Part shown: piece after piece, positions 50,885 through 63,180 of the stretch | How positions within the stretch are numbered: position 1 is the first letter of the stretch | Layout of the letters: each line of letters begins with the position of its first letter | From: Atopsyche davidsoni | Lineage: Eukaryota > Arthropoda > Insecta > Trichoptera > Hydrobiosidae | DNA length: 64,000 nt | Assembly (NCBI GenBank): GCA_022113835.1 | Contig: JAILWY010000016.1 | Coordinates: forward strand, 9,889,501-9,953,500 | Direction: 5' to 3' | Notes under the pieces: model-generated | Databases searched by the model: none | The model's input: the letters and a program-made list of their open reading frames with translations, nothing else | Told to the model about the DNA's origin: nothing | Made by a program: the position numbers and the translations under genes

Positions 50885-52243
50885 ACGCTATTTAATTTAT
50901 TTTAATATTTAGTCCACCGTATTACATATAACATGTCAAGAAATTATTTTAAGTATAAATTAATAATATAAATGAAAATGCTTATCTTCAAAGACTACTT
51001 TTCCATAATATAAAAAATACTATATTATGAACAAATCTTTCATAAAATTTATATTTCATTATTATGCTTTATTTACATGATTTGACACCGAAATAATAAT
51101 AATAAAAAAAAACAGCCTAATGCTTTAACTCTGAGCCCTCACAGCTTGAGGTTTCCTAGTCTTCCTTCTTATTATTGAATAAACATATGGAAAATAATTT
51201 TACATCTTTTATTTCATAATTATTTACAGCAGGTAAGTATTACATCACACCGATCCACGAACCGGCAGTTAACCAGAAGGATCTTTAACACAGTATGTGA
51301 AAGTATATACTTAGTTATCATTCAACAGTTAAAAAACATGCAAAAGTCAATGCAGGTACAATAAAATCAACAATATAAGTAAGTTACATACCAAATAAAA
51401 TGGGTTTCAAATTTAAAATAGCACAGATGATATATTTTATTTATAAATAGAAAAGACAACACAAAATATGAAAATCATTCTCAATTTTCATAATATATAC
51501 ACAATGACTACCTAATGTGCTCGTAAAATGCTACAAAAACAACTTTGTGTGATTATTGTTGAAAACTTCACTTTTGTTCTTGGATAGGTAGTTTGTACTG
51601 AGATCATCTCCCTTGAAAGCCTTGATACAGTGCTTACGCAAATGCAAGAGAAAAGTTTTTAATAACAAGAGTAAAATTATGATTAATGTAGTATTAAAAC
51701 AATGCAGGAATAAAATGGCCAGCATAAAAATAACTATTGTAAATATAAAAAGTCATATCAATTAATCCATAATATATATAATTGTGCAATTGATATAAAA
51801 AAGCAAGCCTTTTTGTTCAATGGACTAATTCATTTCTGTTAATCTTGAGAATTAGATTGTTCGGCAGGATTTGTGATCTTTAAGACCGACAAGTTCTAAA
51901 AATGTGGTAATGAAATGGATACAAAATATTGGCAAGAGTAATTATTGTCGCACACAGATTCAATATTCAATACCAAATATGCCTTCCTGCGTACAAATGA
52001 AATGTTGACGAGATACAAAAGTTGAGTGTTAAGATAGTAAAGACCTATCCAGAAAAAAAACAGGAACTCTAGTAAGTTCCTAACGGGTAAGATGAATATA
52101 GAAATATGTACATATGAGAAAGAACTGAGACTAGAGGAACACACATAAGGTATTTATTTATTTATACATGATTTAACTTACCTAAATTTATTCAAGTCTA
52201 AACAGGTTAGTATGCCCATTTAACAATGTCAAGATAAATAATT
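50885..52243. other. Intergenic region, convergent 3' ends
   Basis: EB1 (+) and the gene at 52,244-57,600 (-) meet here. Two minus-strand frames (51,531-51,725 and 51,896-52,144) translate to hydrophobic, membrane-like stretches, but they lack ATG-led or splice-bounded context and lie beyond a likely poly(A) signal at 52,153-52,162. I treat them as chance frames. Confidence 0.5.
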
Positions 52244-55200
52244 CTAAAATTTATTAGCCAATCTCCACGGAGAATAATTCATAAGGGCCTTGTTCGTGAC
52301 AGTTGCATCTTCACTGTTTACTTTTGTTATGTTTAGTTCTCTTCGGTTATCGATATATTTAGAAGACAGAGTATCAGACCGATGCTCAGTGGAGACTCTT
52401 CTATTCACCTCAACATTTTGATTGAATGGGGTACTGGCCATTATTGAACCTAATGATGGAAAAGCATTTCTCTTTGCATCTACCTTCTTCCTCCTGTGCT
52501 TCATATGGCTTACTAATATGGGAGAGTTGGACCTTTCGTCCGAGTCCGGTTGAGACTCCAGCATTGTGGACTGCTCTCTCATTAAGCTTTCTGAATTATA
52601 AAACCTGCTCTCGCAGTCTTGGACCATATCTCTGCGGTCAAGAGTGTTACTTCTGACTTGTGTGCTTCTCAGTTTGCTATCCCATTTGATTTCAAATCTA
52701 TTTACGTTAATTGCTGTCGAACTGATGGTTCTGGAAGCCATCAGTTCTGATTTGCTGACAGTCATACCACTGGATGAACTAGGTATAGACATTTTATTTT
52801 GGAATACACTTATATTTCTGTCATTAAACTTTGAAGTCTTTGATGTAAAACTACTTCCTGCTATTGAACTGTCTCTGGAGAGACTGGGTGCTCTTGTAGC
52901 TGAACTATATGTTGATATATTATCTGAAACAAGAAAAATACACAAACGCTAAGTTTATTATATTATTTATTCCTACAAAGATTTATACCCATTCTTTCTG
53001 CAATTATTTATTGTGTAAAAATAAAAAAAAAAGTTAAAATATTGTATAGTTAAAGACATCGTAAAATGTACACAAGTTTTGATGCAAATCAAATATGGTG
53101 ACTGAATAACATAAGAAAACAGAATTTGTATTACCATTCCACTTTGATATTGTTGAAATATCATCAAAACGGGTTTCTTCTTCTCTCAGAGGCTGCCTCC
53201 TCACGGGCATACCGGAGGGCATTTTAAAAACACAATTGTCCTCTTCTTTTCTTTTTAATTTACTGCTATTCAATATTTGCTCATTTAACTTAATTGTCAT
53301 ATCTCTGAGTGTTTCATTTTGACCCATACAAGATCCGTTATCATAGATGGAATGGAAGTGAAGGGGTGTTTGGGAAGAAGGTCGATTCATCAATTGGTTA
53401 TTTCTTTGACCAAAATATGAACTCCGTTCTGATTGCAAATCATCATCATTTATCCGAGATGAAAAATTGTATCTTTTGGAGACTTCCAACTTTTTATTGT
53501 TGTACTTTTCTGGATCGTTAAAATAATACTTTCTGTGCTGCAGACTTTCATAGTGCGAGTCTCGAATTCCTTGTCGTATCGACGGCCATCCACTCAATCT
53601 ACTACTATTGCAAGAAGTTCCATTGAATAACGATATATCTTTTGTGTTATATTTCACCATAGAATTAAAAGAATTTGTATTATTAGATGTACTTCCATTC
53701 ATGTACCTGCTAAAGCTAGCATTCTGAGTTTCTAAACAATATCTTTTAACACGTGGTTCCATGTGGAGTTTTGGATATTCATATTTCTCATCGACTTTTC
53801 TTTTTCGGTCCAACAGTTTAGGTTGTAACGTTAACGATCTCTCGACAACTGAAATGAAGGAAATAACACATGAGAAACAATGAGATTTCATTGTTGGTTT
53901 GAAAATGCCAAGGTATATTGACAAGTGTAAAGTACATTATATGATATAAATAAAAATAATTTCTAATATTCAAGTCAGAAGTGGCAGAGTGCTTACCATT
54001 ATCTGTGAACTTTCTATAACTTCCAGCATCAGAAAATTTCCCTTGTGTTAAAAATTTACTACTGGTATATGACGATCTCTGCTTGGCGCTTTGCATTTTA
54101 ACATTGCTAGTTTCTTCAGTAAGGTAATTCCTCGATAATCCCATTTCACTCCACGACGCTGTAGTAGAGATTTCAGACCTGGCTGCAGGTTTGAAGTGTT
54201 TATGATGGTGAAAGTTGTCAGTCAGCTTATTGCCATGAGAGAGCTCAATATTCCCACCTGCATATTTTGGTATCACTGAAACATCTTTGTGCCGAGTATT
54301 CACTGTAGTGATTGACTTTTCAGACGGGCTGATCCCCCACATAGCTTTCTGTCTATCGATCGATCCGCTTGTCACTTTTGAAGCTTGTTTTAATTGTGTT
54401 GAAGAAGTATGTTTCCCAATGTCCATTTTTGATTTTTCCAATGACTTACCATTATCACTCAATGGATCAATTTTTTTAGGCAACTCTTCAGATTTACTGT
54501 TGGCTTTCTCTTTTAAAACTTTTGGTGGTGACTCAGGGAGTTTTTTTACAATTTGCTTTTTAGTAACGTTTTTATTTTCTTTTGCATTACTCTTGGTGCT
54601 TTTTTTGGTTTCAGGGTTTTCTTTATAGAAGATGTCGAAAATGGATTCGTCCAAGATATCTTGAGGTGTTATACTTTCTGGATGCAACGTATTTTTGTTC
54701 ATTACTGGATTTTTCAAATTCTTCTCAGGAGTAGGTTTCGCTTTTGACTCGGATGCATGAGAGACTCCATCAAATAATAAGAAATCTTCTTCAGCACTTT
54801 TATTTTTACCTTCAATGGTGGTATTTTGAATGTCAGGCGAGTCAGATACTTTGTTATTCAAATTCAACAAATTAGCTATCACTTTCTGGGCATTTTCTTT
54901 TGAATTATTTTTAGAAATATCGATCCTTTCGAGAGCTTCATTATCTTCATAGTACTTTTTCAAATCTTTAGTATTTAAATTCCTCAAAGAATAAGCTTTC
55001 AAGTTGTCAGTGGAATGTCTTTTTTCTTCCAGCAGTTTACTGTCAACAGCCGGTTTATCTGGTGGCAACAAGGACTGAAAATTTCTTGCATTTTTTTTTA
55101 TCGGATTATAAAAATTTTTGATGTTATTTTTTTCTAAAAATGATGACTCGGGATTGGTTTCGTTCTCACTAAAGTCAGATATTTGTGAGTATAGTTTCCT

Positions 55201-57600
55201 GCGGATGAAAGATGGTTTGTACTGGCATTGAGATCTGGATTGATCAGAGTTCCTGTTACTCACTAGACCAGACGAGTCGCTGACTTCCTCCTGTGCAATA
55301 GTTAAAGACGTGTTCTCTGCTTGGTTGAGCTCTGGGAGTCCAGCCTTGGGCAATAAAGTTTTCTGTTGACTGGATCCATTCAGACTTGCGTTGGCAGAAG
55401 TTGTAGCTCTCGGCCTCAAACTGTAACTTTGGTTTTCCTGTGCGACAACATTTTGTTCTGTGCATTGCTCTAGTGCACGAGGACTACTGGACTTGCCAAT
55501 GACATTGCACTTTGGCTTATTTGCTTCCATTGTGATGTTTTTGTTGCTTTTACAGGGTGGATGTTTTCTCCCTGCACTTGTAATATCAGACTTACTCTGA
55601 TTTACTATCGCTGTTTTGCCCTTTTCGCTTTTATTTTTTTCTTCTGCACTTGTTGAATGGCTTCTTAGTTTGATACTTGTAGAATGACTGTTGATTATTT
55701 TTTTTACATCATCATTGACAATCATTTTCTTTTCAGGTTTTTTTAACACGTTTCCTGTGGATACTTTAGTTACCTCGCTTTTGGCAATTTTAATATTTGC
55801 CTTTTTAGCAGTACTATTTGAAGCTTTACTGAATATTGGTTTTTTTGACTCAACTGCAGTTGTAGAAATCTTATCAATATTTTTAAGATTAGCATTTTTA
55901 ATATTCTTTCCAGAAATTTTACTTTCATTTTCCCGGGCACCTAAAAGAAAAAAAAACATATAAAAACAAAATAGCACTGTACCTTAAATCATTGTAAGTC
56001 ATATTAAATAAACAACAGATGATCCCCGGGGAATCTCTCACAGCTAGATGCTTATATTAAAGCCAACTAATACATTCCGAGACAATTTCAATGCAAGACG
56101 ACACACAAGTCCCATACAGCCTTTCCAGTCATGTGCAGGGGACACATGACAAGAAAGTGGTGATGACATATAATATAATGAGGTAGCAAAAATGTTACTT
56201 ATCCCATTTTTATTGAAACCTTACATTTGCGAATATCAGAAGCACTCATATTAAAGCTTGATAATTCATCTTCATTTTGCTGCTTCACTCCCTTGTTGGA
56301 CCTCACAGACTTCCTAGTGTTAATGAGGGAGCCAGCAGAGTTGTAAAACTTCAAACCTATAAAAAAGAAGAAATGTACAACCACGGATACCTTGTGAACA
56401 TGCATGACTTATGAAATGCCACTTGCGTGCAATATAAATTTGGCCCAAAATTTTTAAGAATTTAAGTGTGTTACTATCCCACTAACACAAACAGTACATT
56501 TAAAGCTACTTATTTAAATATTTGTAATTATATTTCAGTTTTGGGTTTATTTAAAAAGTACAGAAATTTTGAAAATCTCACTATATTATATATTTTTATA
56601 ATCAAAAAAGTTTTTCAAATCTTTTGTAACTAATGCAATAATTCAAGCATGCTAAATAAATTAAGTTTACAATAACCGTTTAAATTTCACATGCGTCATT
56701 CTGTTTTCAGATCAAATAAATCTACATACTTATTAAGCTTGCAAGCAATTTGGTGTTAGTAAAATAAATTTTAAAACCAGCCAAGTGTTACGGGTAAGCA
56801 ATCCATATTATTTGGGTAATATTAAAGCATAAATTCCAGCACCTCCGTACAAGACTATGAGTATACACACTTTTATTGGGCGAAACCGTCTTCATGGGTG
56901 CGCACTTAAGAGAATTACGTAGTCTCGGTGATGCCCTTAGTTGATGTGTAATATTTAAGGACGACCCACCCGATGACTCAAGACTATAAGTATACACATT
57001 TTTATTGGTGAGAGATTTAGTGGGCAAAACCCTCTTCTTGGGTTCGCACTTACGAGAATTACGTAGTCTTGGTGATGCCCTTAGTTGATAAGTAGTATTT
57101 AAGGATGATCCACCCGACGACTCGTTTGCTTTCATGGAACGTAATATTCGGTAACTCTCATTATCTGTATTATTTGACTGTGATATGAGAGATTTAGTGG
57201 GCAAAACCCTCTTCTTGGGTTCGCACTTATGAGAATTACGTAGTCTTGGTGATGCCCTTAGTTGATAAGTAGTCTTTAAGGATGATCCACCCGACGACTC
57301 GTTTGCTTTCATGGAACGTAATATTCGGTAACTCTCATTATCTGTATTATTTGACTGTGATATCGTCAAAATGTTTGATTTACTGTGGAAAGTATTCCCA
57401 TTGAGGACTGAAGAATCAGCAACTCTAGTACGAGATCTTGTTAATATACTTCGGCTGGAATTATAAACCTGTTCAATGGGCGATTGTGCCGGCTCATTCG
57501 TATCAATTGGACGCAATTTGTTGACGGGTGTGCTATTAGCAACAATCACTAAAGATTTTTTCCTCACAGGAGTGGCAGACATAACTGCAGATGGAGGCAT
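52244..57600 (-). CDS. Unrecognised 1,399-aa Ser/Asn/Lys-rich protein with SPRLR repeats
   Basis: Exons: 57600-56871, 56356-56225, 55940-53997, 53848-53135, 52923-52244; all later junctions are phase 1 and total 4,200 bases. The first donor (AAAA/GTGTGT) was chosen because it gives the right phase. The start MPPSAVMSATPVRKK is the first ATG. The first 240 residues carry three tandem repeats with LRASPRLRNS and KR/KK clusters. The rest is low complexity, polar and basic, with KEN tripeptides in the long third exon (SKENAQK, YKENPE, AKENKN), many RxxL and SP sites, and a conserved-looking end, NYSPWRLANKF. No enzyme fold or membrane segment is visible. Basic, disordered and SP-rich content suggests a nuclear, cell-cycle-regulated protein. 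A sororin/Dalmatian-like cohesin regulator is one possibility, from the SPRL motifs and KEN boxes, but I cannot support it by domain homology. Confidence 0.7.
56871..57362 (-). repeat. 180-bp coding tandem repeat (2 full units plus a third partial unit)
   Basis: The block AGATTTAGTGGGCAAAACC starts at 57,009 and again at 57,189, and the sequence up to CTGTATTATTTGACTGTGATAT is nearly identical in both copies. A third, more diverged and shorter unit lies at about 56,871-57,000. Each unit encodes about 60 residues with ESSGGSS, QLRASPRLRNS and CEPKKRVLPTKS. The two full copies differ at only a few bases, so the duplication is recent or homogenised. Confidence 0.85.
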
Positions 57601-58656
57601 GTATTAATATTAAAGTAGTCAAATACAAATATTCTTGCACATTAGCATGCCTATAAGGTATTGTTATTGCTTAGATTAAACTTTATTGAACAGAATCTAC
57701 GCGGGGAGAGTCCGCAGGACAAACAAAGTTTATCAGGTAAAGCGTCACAACGACCAAAACACAATTTGGATCCAATATTTAAATAATACAGTATTGCTAC
57801 TAATCTAAATTTCAACCTATTATTTGATTTGACACTACAATATTGTTTATGATTCAAAGGGTACTCTTACAAAAACTAATCTGCTCCGAATCAAAAAAGA
57901 AAATCTGGTAGATTTAACATAAATAACTTAATAACCCAATAAGATTGATATTACTGTAAAATAACTATTGAAACTTTTCTTTATCTAAAAATCGAATTGA
58001 AAAGATGACGGATAAAAAATATTGATTTAAGCAAAACTATATTTGGTTTACAAACCGATTTAAGTGATCAAATACTGTTACTTTAATTAAATGTAATTAA
58101 TATTTTTGAAAAAAATGCAATGCTTTGCTAAGAAAAAAAACATATTTGCAAAATTGAGCTTTCTATTCTTTTAAATTGATACATTTAAGAATTTGTTTTA
58201 AATATAACATTGTAAGCCATTTTTTTGTATATAGTGTAAAGGCGTCATTTTAGATTTTTTGTCTATGGTCAATTGTTGAATATTTCACCGTTGTGCTGTG
58301 TATATATTACCTTCAAATATTATAACCTCAAAAAAGCAAAGTTGTGTTTTTCTTGCGGTAACTGAATACAAACTAGCTCTGAAGACACCCCACCGGCCTA
58401 CTATACAATATTGTTACGAATAATTCATATAACATAACTATAATTTGTATCGAATTTAAACTCCATTTCATTTAAGATATTGGAGTAAATCAAATGTTTA
58501 ACATGCCATGTGACTAGTTGTGTATCTTTTGCAGTGAACTGTCAAATAAATATTTTTGGTCGAATATATAGACATAATTTTTTTAAAACTTCTATTAAAA
58601 ATCCAATTTATAAATATAAGAAAATACTGCATTGATGAAGAATTGTCCATTATAAA
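57601..58656. other. Shared upstream region of two divergent genes
   Basis: The 1,399-aa gene (-) and the TTF1-like gene (+) start about 1.06 kb apart, head to head. 57,690-57,760 is slightly GC-richer and may be an untranslated exon or promoter of the minus gene. No clear core promoter motif was seen. Confidence 0.45.
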
Positions 58657-61600
58657 ATGCCTATCCAAATAATATCTCAAAAAAAAATTAAAAAAGAAAA
58701 CCAAGGGAGTGTTCTCGGTGATGATAGTCTCAATCATGCAGATAGAAACATCAAATCTCTAAAAAAACATAAGCGACTTCGTGAAAAATCAACGCATGGA
58801 AAAGTTAAATCGGAAAACATTAAAAAAGAAAGCCTAGAAAGTGATTCCGGTGATAGTTCTAGCCATGCAGATGAAGACACCAAATCTTTGAAAAACCATA
58901 AGCGATTTCTTGAAAAATCAATGGATGCAAAAGTTAAATCTGAAAACAATAAAAATGAGAGCCTAGGAAGTGATTCCGGTGATGATAGTTCTAACCATGC
59001 AGATGAAGACACCAAATCTTTGAAAAAAAATAAGCGATATATTGAGAAATTAACAAATGCAAAAATTAAATCTGAAAAAATTAAAAAAGAAAGCCTCAAA
59101 AGTGGTTCCGGTGATGATAGTCCTAGCCATTCAGATGAAAACACAAAATTTTTGAAAAAACATAAGAAACTTCTTGAGAAGTCAACGGATGCAAAAGTTA
59201 AATCTGAATACATTAAAAAAGAAAGCCTAGAAAGTGATTCCAATGATCATAGTTCTAGCCATGCAGATAAAGACACCGAATCTTTGAAAAAGCATAAGCG
59301 AATTCTTGAGAAATCAACGAATGCAAAATTTAAATCTGAAAACAATAAAAAAGAAAGCCTAGAAAGTGATTCCGGTGATGATAGTCCTAGCCATGCAGAT
59401 GAAGACATCAAATCTTTGAAAAACCATAAGCGACTTCTTGAGAAATCAACGGATGCAAAAGTTAAATCGGAAAACAATAAAAAAGAAAGCCTAGAAAGTG
59501 ATTCTGGTGATGATAGTTCTAGCCATGCAAATGAAGACACCAAATCATTGAAAAACCATAAGCGATTGCTTGAGAAATTAACGGATGCCAAAGTTAAATC
59601 TGAAAACAATAAAAAAGAAAGCCTAGAAAGTGATTCCGGTGATGATAGTCCTAGCCATGCAGATGAAGACATCAAATCTTTGAAAAAACATAAGCGACTT
59701 CTTGAGAAATCAACGGATGCAAAAGTTAAATCTGAAAACAATAAAAAAGAAAGCCTTAAAAGTGGTTCCGGTGATGATAGTCCTAGCCATGCAGATGAAG
59801 ACATCAAATCTTTGAAAAAGCATAAGCGACTTCTTGAGAAATCAACGGATGCAAAAGTTGAATCTGAAAACAATAAAAAAGAAAGCCTTAAAAGTGGTTC
59901 CGGTGATGATAGTCCTAGCCATGCAGATGAAGACATCAAATCTTTGAAAAAGCATAAGCGACTTCTTGAGAAATCAACGGATGCAAAAGTTAAATCTAAA
60001 AACAATAAAAAAGAAAGCCTTAAAAGTGGTTCCGGTGATGATAGTCCTAGCCATGCAGATGAAGACACCAAATCTTTGAAAAAACATAAGCGACATCTTG
60101 AGAAATTAACAAATTTAAAAATTAAATCTGAAAACATTAAAAAAGAAAGCCTTGAAAGGGGTTCCGGTGATGATAGTCTTAGCCATGCAGACAAAAACAT
60201 CAAATCTTTGAAAAACTATAAGCGACTTCTTGAAAAATCAACGCATGGAAAAGTTAAATCCGAAAACATTAAAAAAGAAAACGTAGAAAGTGTTTTCGGT
60301 GATGATAGTTTTAGCCATGCAGATGAAGACACCAAATCTTTAAAAAAACTTAAACGACTCTGTGAAAAATCTACGGATAGAAATAGTAAATCTGGAAACA
60401 GTCAAAAAGAAAGCCTAGAAACTGTTTTCGGTGATGACAGTTCTAGCCCTGCAGATGGAATCACCAAATCTTTTAAAAAACATAAGCGACTCCGTGAAAA
60501 ATCATCGGATGCAAAAAGTAAATCTGAAAACATTAAAAATGAAATAAAACATGACCATCACCATGATGAAGTCCTAGATGAGCATATAATAAAAGTAAAG
60601 AAAAGGAAGCGCATTAATGAATTCAATGATGAAGAACACTCCCAAACTCTTTTGGTGCAAGAAGATGAAAGTGTAAAATCATTGCATGATTTATTTGACA
60701 ATGATTATTCTGACAACTTTTTATCGGTTAGTTTTGCATGGTTAAATCTATAGTTATCATAGCAAAGAGCATACAAATATTTTATGATTTATCTGGTTTC
60801 TCATATTTACAATTGTAAAATGAAATACCTTTATAAAAGTTAAATTTTAAAAAATTATGTTCGACATATGCTTTACTTATATTGGTTGATGTGAATTTTT
60901 AGCTGTTACATAATGCTAATATCAAGATAACTTGGGAGCTTACTAGACTGCACGCTATGTGGACACAGATTGGGCGCCCTCCCCCATCAGAAGTGCGAAA
61001 AAACATGCAAGAACTAGGCATACCATATAAAATGAACTTTTTTTCATCCGAAGAAGATGAAATTTTAGAAAAAAATTGGTACGACTTTATTCAGGTAATT
61101 TATTTTACAAGTTCAATAAAATATTCAAATCGTATAAAAATTGGTTAGTGCAATTCCAACTTGTTTTTATTTGATACTAAACGTTTCGCCATTTTGCTAC
61201 TTTGGCATCCTCAGGCGGTGAGACAACCTAAACTATTCAAAATCAAATGACTGAAGAGAGAGAAGTAATGCCTGTAGGGAATAATATAATGTTCTCAATT
61301 AACCGTAGATTAAATATAATAGTAATTATATATAATCTCTGATGATCTAAATCGCCTTCATAATTAAGTACATACTATTTTTTGAGAAAAAGCTATTTTT
61401 TTTTAATCAAGGTTATTTTTAGGAATACAATCTGCCAGATACTCCGGAAATACTGGCATACTGGCGAGACGCAGCGCAAACAAGAAAATATCTAAAGTGT
61501 CGAAATCTAGCATTTACGTGGTTAGCTCGAAACTTAAACGAAAGAACAATCAACCAAGTTTATTGTCATTTTGGCTATGTATTTGGCTACAATAATAAAG

Positions 61601-62959
61601 GAAGGTTAGTTTATTTAGACAGAAACATTTAACTCTGAACCATTATAGAAGGTATATTTTTTCTTAATACAACCAAATTATTCAGTATTTTACACCAAAA
61701 TAAAATTGTGTTCCTAATAAACTGCTAAATACTAAAAAAAAATGCCAAATACACAAAATGATACCACTGTGGCTAAAAAATTTTAGGTAAAAATAAATAA
61801 CGTGTTTAAAAAGTATAATAAAACAATAATATTTTATTTTAGATTCACAGAAGACGAAAAAGAACTAATGGAATGGTTTTATGAAAACAATTACCATAAA
61901 ACGCATTCACAGTTATACCTGGCTTCTGTTTTGGGCCGCAATAATCATTCTGTGTGGCGGTATTTGAAGCTTCGGAAATTAAATGGTAAATCTATTTTCT
62001 TCTCTTTATACTACGGTCATTATTAGATCTGAGTTTCATGCATCAACTCAGTTCGTCTTAAGCTTTTGCCTTTCTCGGACTTCTTCAGATGAAAATGCTG
62101 TTCTTATTTGAACTGATTACATTTTTATTCAATAAAATGTCAATAACCAGATTAAAATCTTTTGTTTAGAAAATTTTGGGATTGAGAAATAATATTATGC
62201 ATTTAAAACTTCAGAAAACTCAAAACATGATCCAAACTTCAAATGGACTCTGCCTATCATTGAAAAGCTAATAAAGGTGCTTTTGAAGATAGTCAGTCCA
62301 AAAGATAAAGAATCTTACAGTATGACTGATTTAAACATCTTGAAGGACAGCACCATCACTTTCGAGCAATGGAAACTTGTCGGTGAAAAATTATCTTTGC
62401 CCCCACTTAAACTTAAGGTTTTCTGGAAAAGCAAACTCTACGTTCAACTTTTTGCAAAAAATCCAATTTATTTGAGTAAATTAAGAAAAAGTCTTCTCAA
62501 TATGTAAGTTTGTTTTCTTTATCAATTGTAATTCATTCAGCCAGAAAACACTAACTAGTACTCCATTAACAAAAAAAACTTTTTTATTTTTGACTAACTG
62601 TTATACTTCTTTTTTAGTTTGATAGAAAAACAATATAGTACCTGGCAAAGTGTGATATGGAAAGACGTTGCGTCAGCATTGAACAACAATATCACCTCGC
62701 TGTTTGCATGGAATAAGTTCTTTAATTTTGCAAGGTATTGGTGCTCAAGTAACTTGATGAGTGATTTACCAGGTGCGTGGTTTCCTATTGCCGTGCCTTT
62801 CAATGTATATTCTCTATCATAAATCATTCGATTTAAACGATAACTATCTTTTCAGGAGCTGTCAAATATTTAAATGAAAACTATCAAACACTCAAAATCA
62901 AAAACATGAAACTTCTTAGAATACATTTGGAGGATGGAAAGTTAAGTTTTATAAATTAA
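58657..62959 (+). CDS. TTF1/Reb1-like Myb-domain protein with a long repeat array
   Basis: Likely binds rDNA terminator-type sites in the nucleolus, as TTF1 and Reb1 do. Exons: 58657-60726, 60903-61094, 61423-61604, 61843-61985, 62215-62503, 62618-62772, 62856-62959, all in phase, about 1,057 aa. Residues 1-630 are fourteen tandem repeats of about 44 residues, basic and acidic in alternation (KKHKRLLEKSTDAKVKSEN; SGDDSPSHADED). The C-terminal 370 residues follow TTF1's layout: NFFSSEEDEIL and a long helix, CHFGYVFGYNNKGRFTEDEKEL and VLGRNNHSVWRYLK (a Myb/SANT repeat), a long IVSPKDK segment, and WKDVASALNNN matching TTF1's last Myb-like repeat. The end is uncertain: either TAA at 62,957 or splicing at AAA/GTTAAG (62,940) to an acceptor at 63,181 with a stop near 63,235. 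Confidence 0.75.
58690..60550 (+). repeat. Coding minisatellite, fourteen 132-bp units
   Basis: The phrase CATAAGCGACTTCTTGAGAA recurs exactly 132 bases apart (for example 59,821 and 59,953). Fourteen units are counted by the HAD/HSD/HAN/PAD position. The central units (about 59,350-60,060) are nearly identical while the outer ones have diverged, the usual sign of unequal exchange. The reverse strand is open for long stretches (318 and 169 codons) only because the repeat lacks stops in that frame. Confidence 0.93.
61176..61224 (-). ncRNA. Hammerhead-ribozyme-like motif in a TTF1-like intron
   Basis: On the minus strand: CTGAGGA, a stem GCC/GGC closed by a loop, GAAAC, a five-base loop and GTA. 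This contains the hammerhead core CUGANGA...GAAA...UH with a short stem III (C-G and A-U pairs). Stem I pairing is not evident. Such short-stem hammerheads occur in Penelope-like and related retroelements. Probably a retroelement relic. Confidence 0.45.
62050..62090 (-). ncRNA. Decayed hammerhead-like motif
   Basis: Minus strand: CTGAAGA, AGTCC-GAGAAA-GGC, AAAAGC. It looks like a hammerhead with stem II shortened by one base and GAAA changed to AAAA. Catalysis is unlikely. It is the third relic of this kind in the window. Confidence 0.35.
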
Positions 62960-63180
62960 TAAATATATCTTTTTACTGTGCTAATTACAAATTTAATAAC
63001 ATTACATAGTATTTTATTCAGGGGTACTATTTCCCAACTACCACCTCATTGAACTACCCTAAGGCTAGATCTATGACTTGTAATCCCTTATATAGTGAAG
63101 CTGTGAAGTTTTTACGTATAACTACGTCTGATTAAAATGTGAGTCTTTCTTCATCATATCGATCTTTAATTGCTAATGCA

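Noticed and set aside
51531..52144. Hydrophobic frames suggesting a membrane protein
   Set aside because: They lie past the stop and likely poly(A) signal of the minus gene, and no splice donor near 52,244 connects them.
54287..54747. Plus-strand 113- and 64-codon frames
   Set aside because: Antisense of the long third exon of the 1,399-aa gene.
59247..60203. 318-codon minus-strand frame
   Set aside because: It is the reverse of the 132-bp repeat array in the TTF1-like exon; the repeat lacks stops in this frame in every unit, so length carries no weight.
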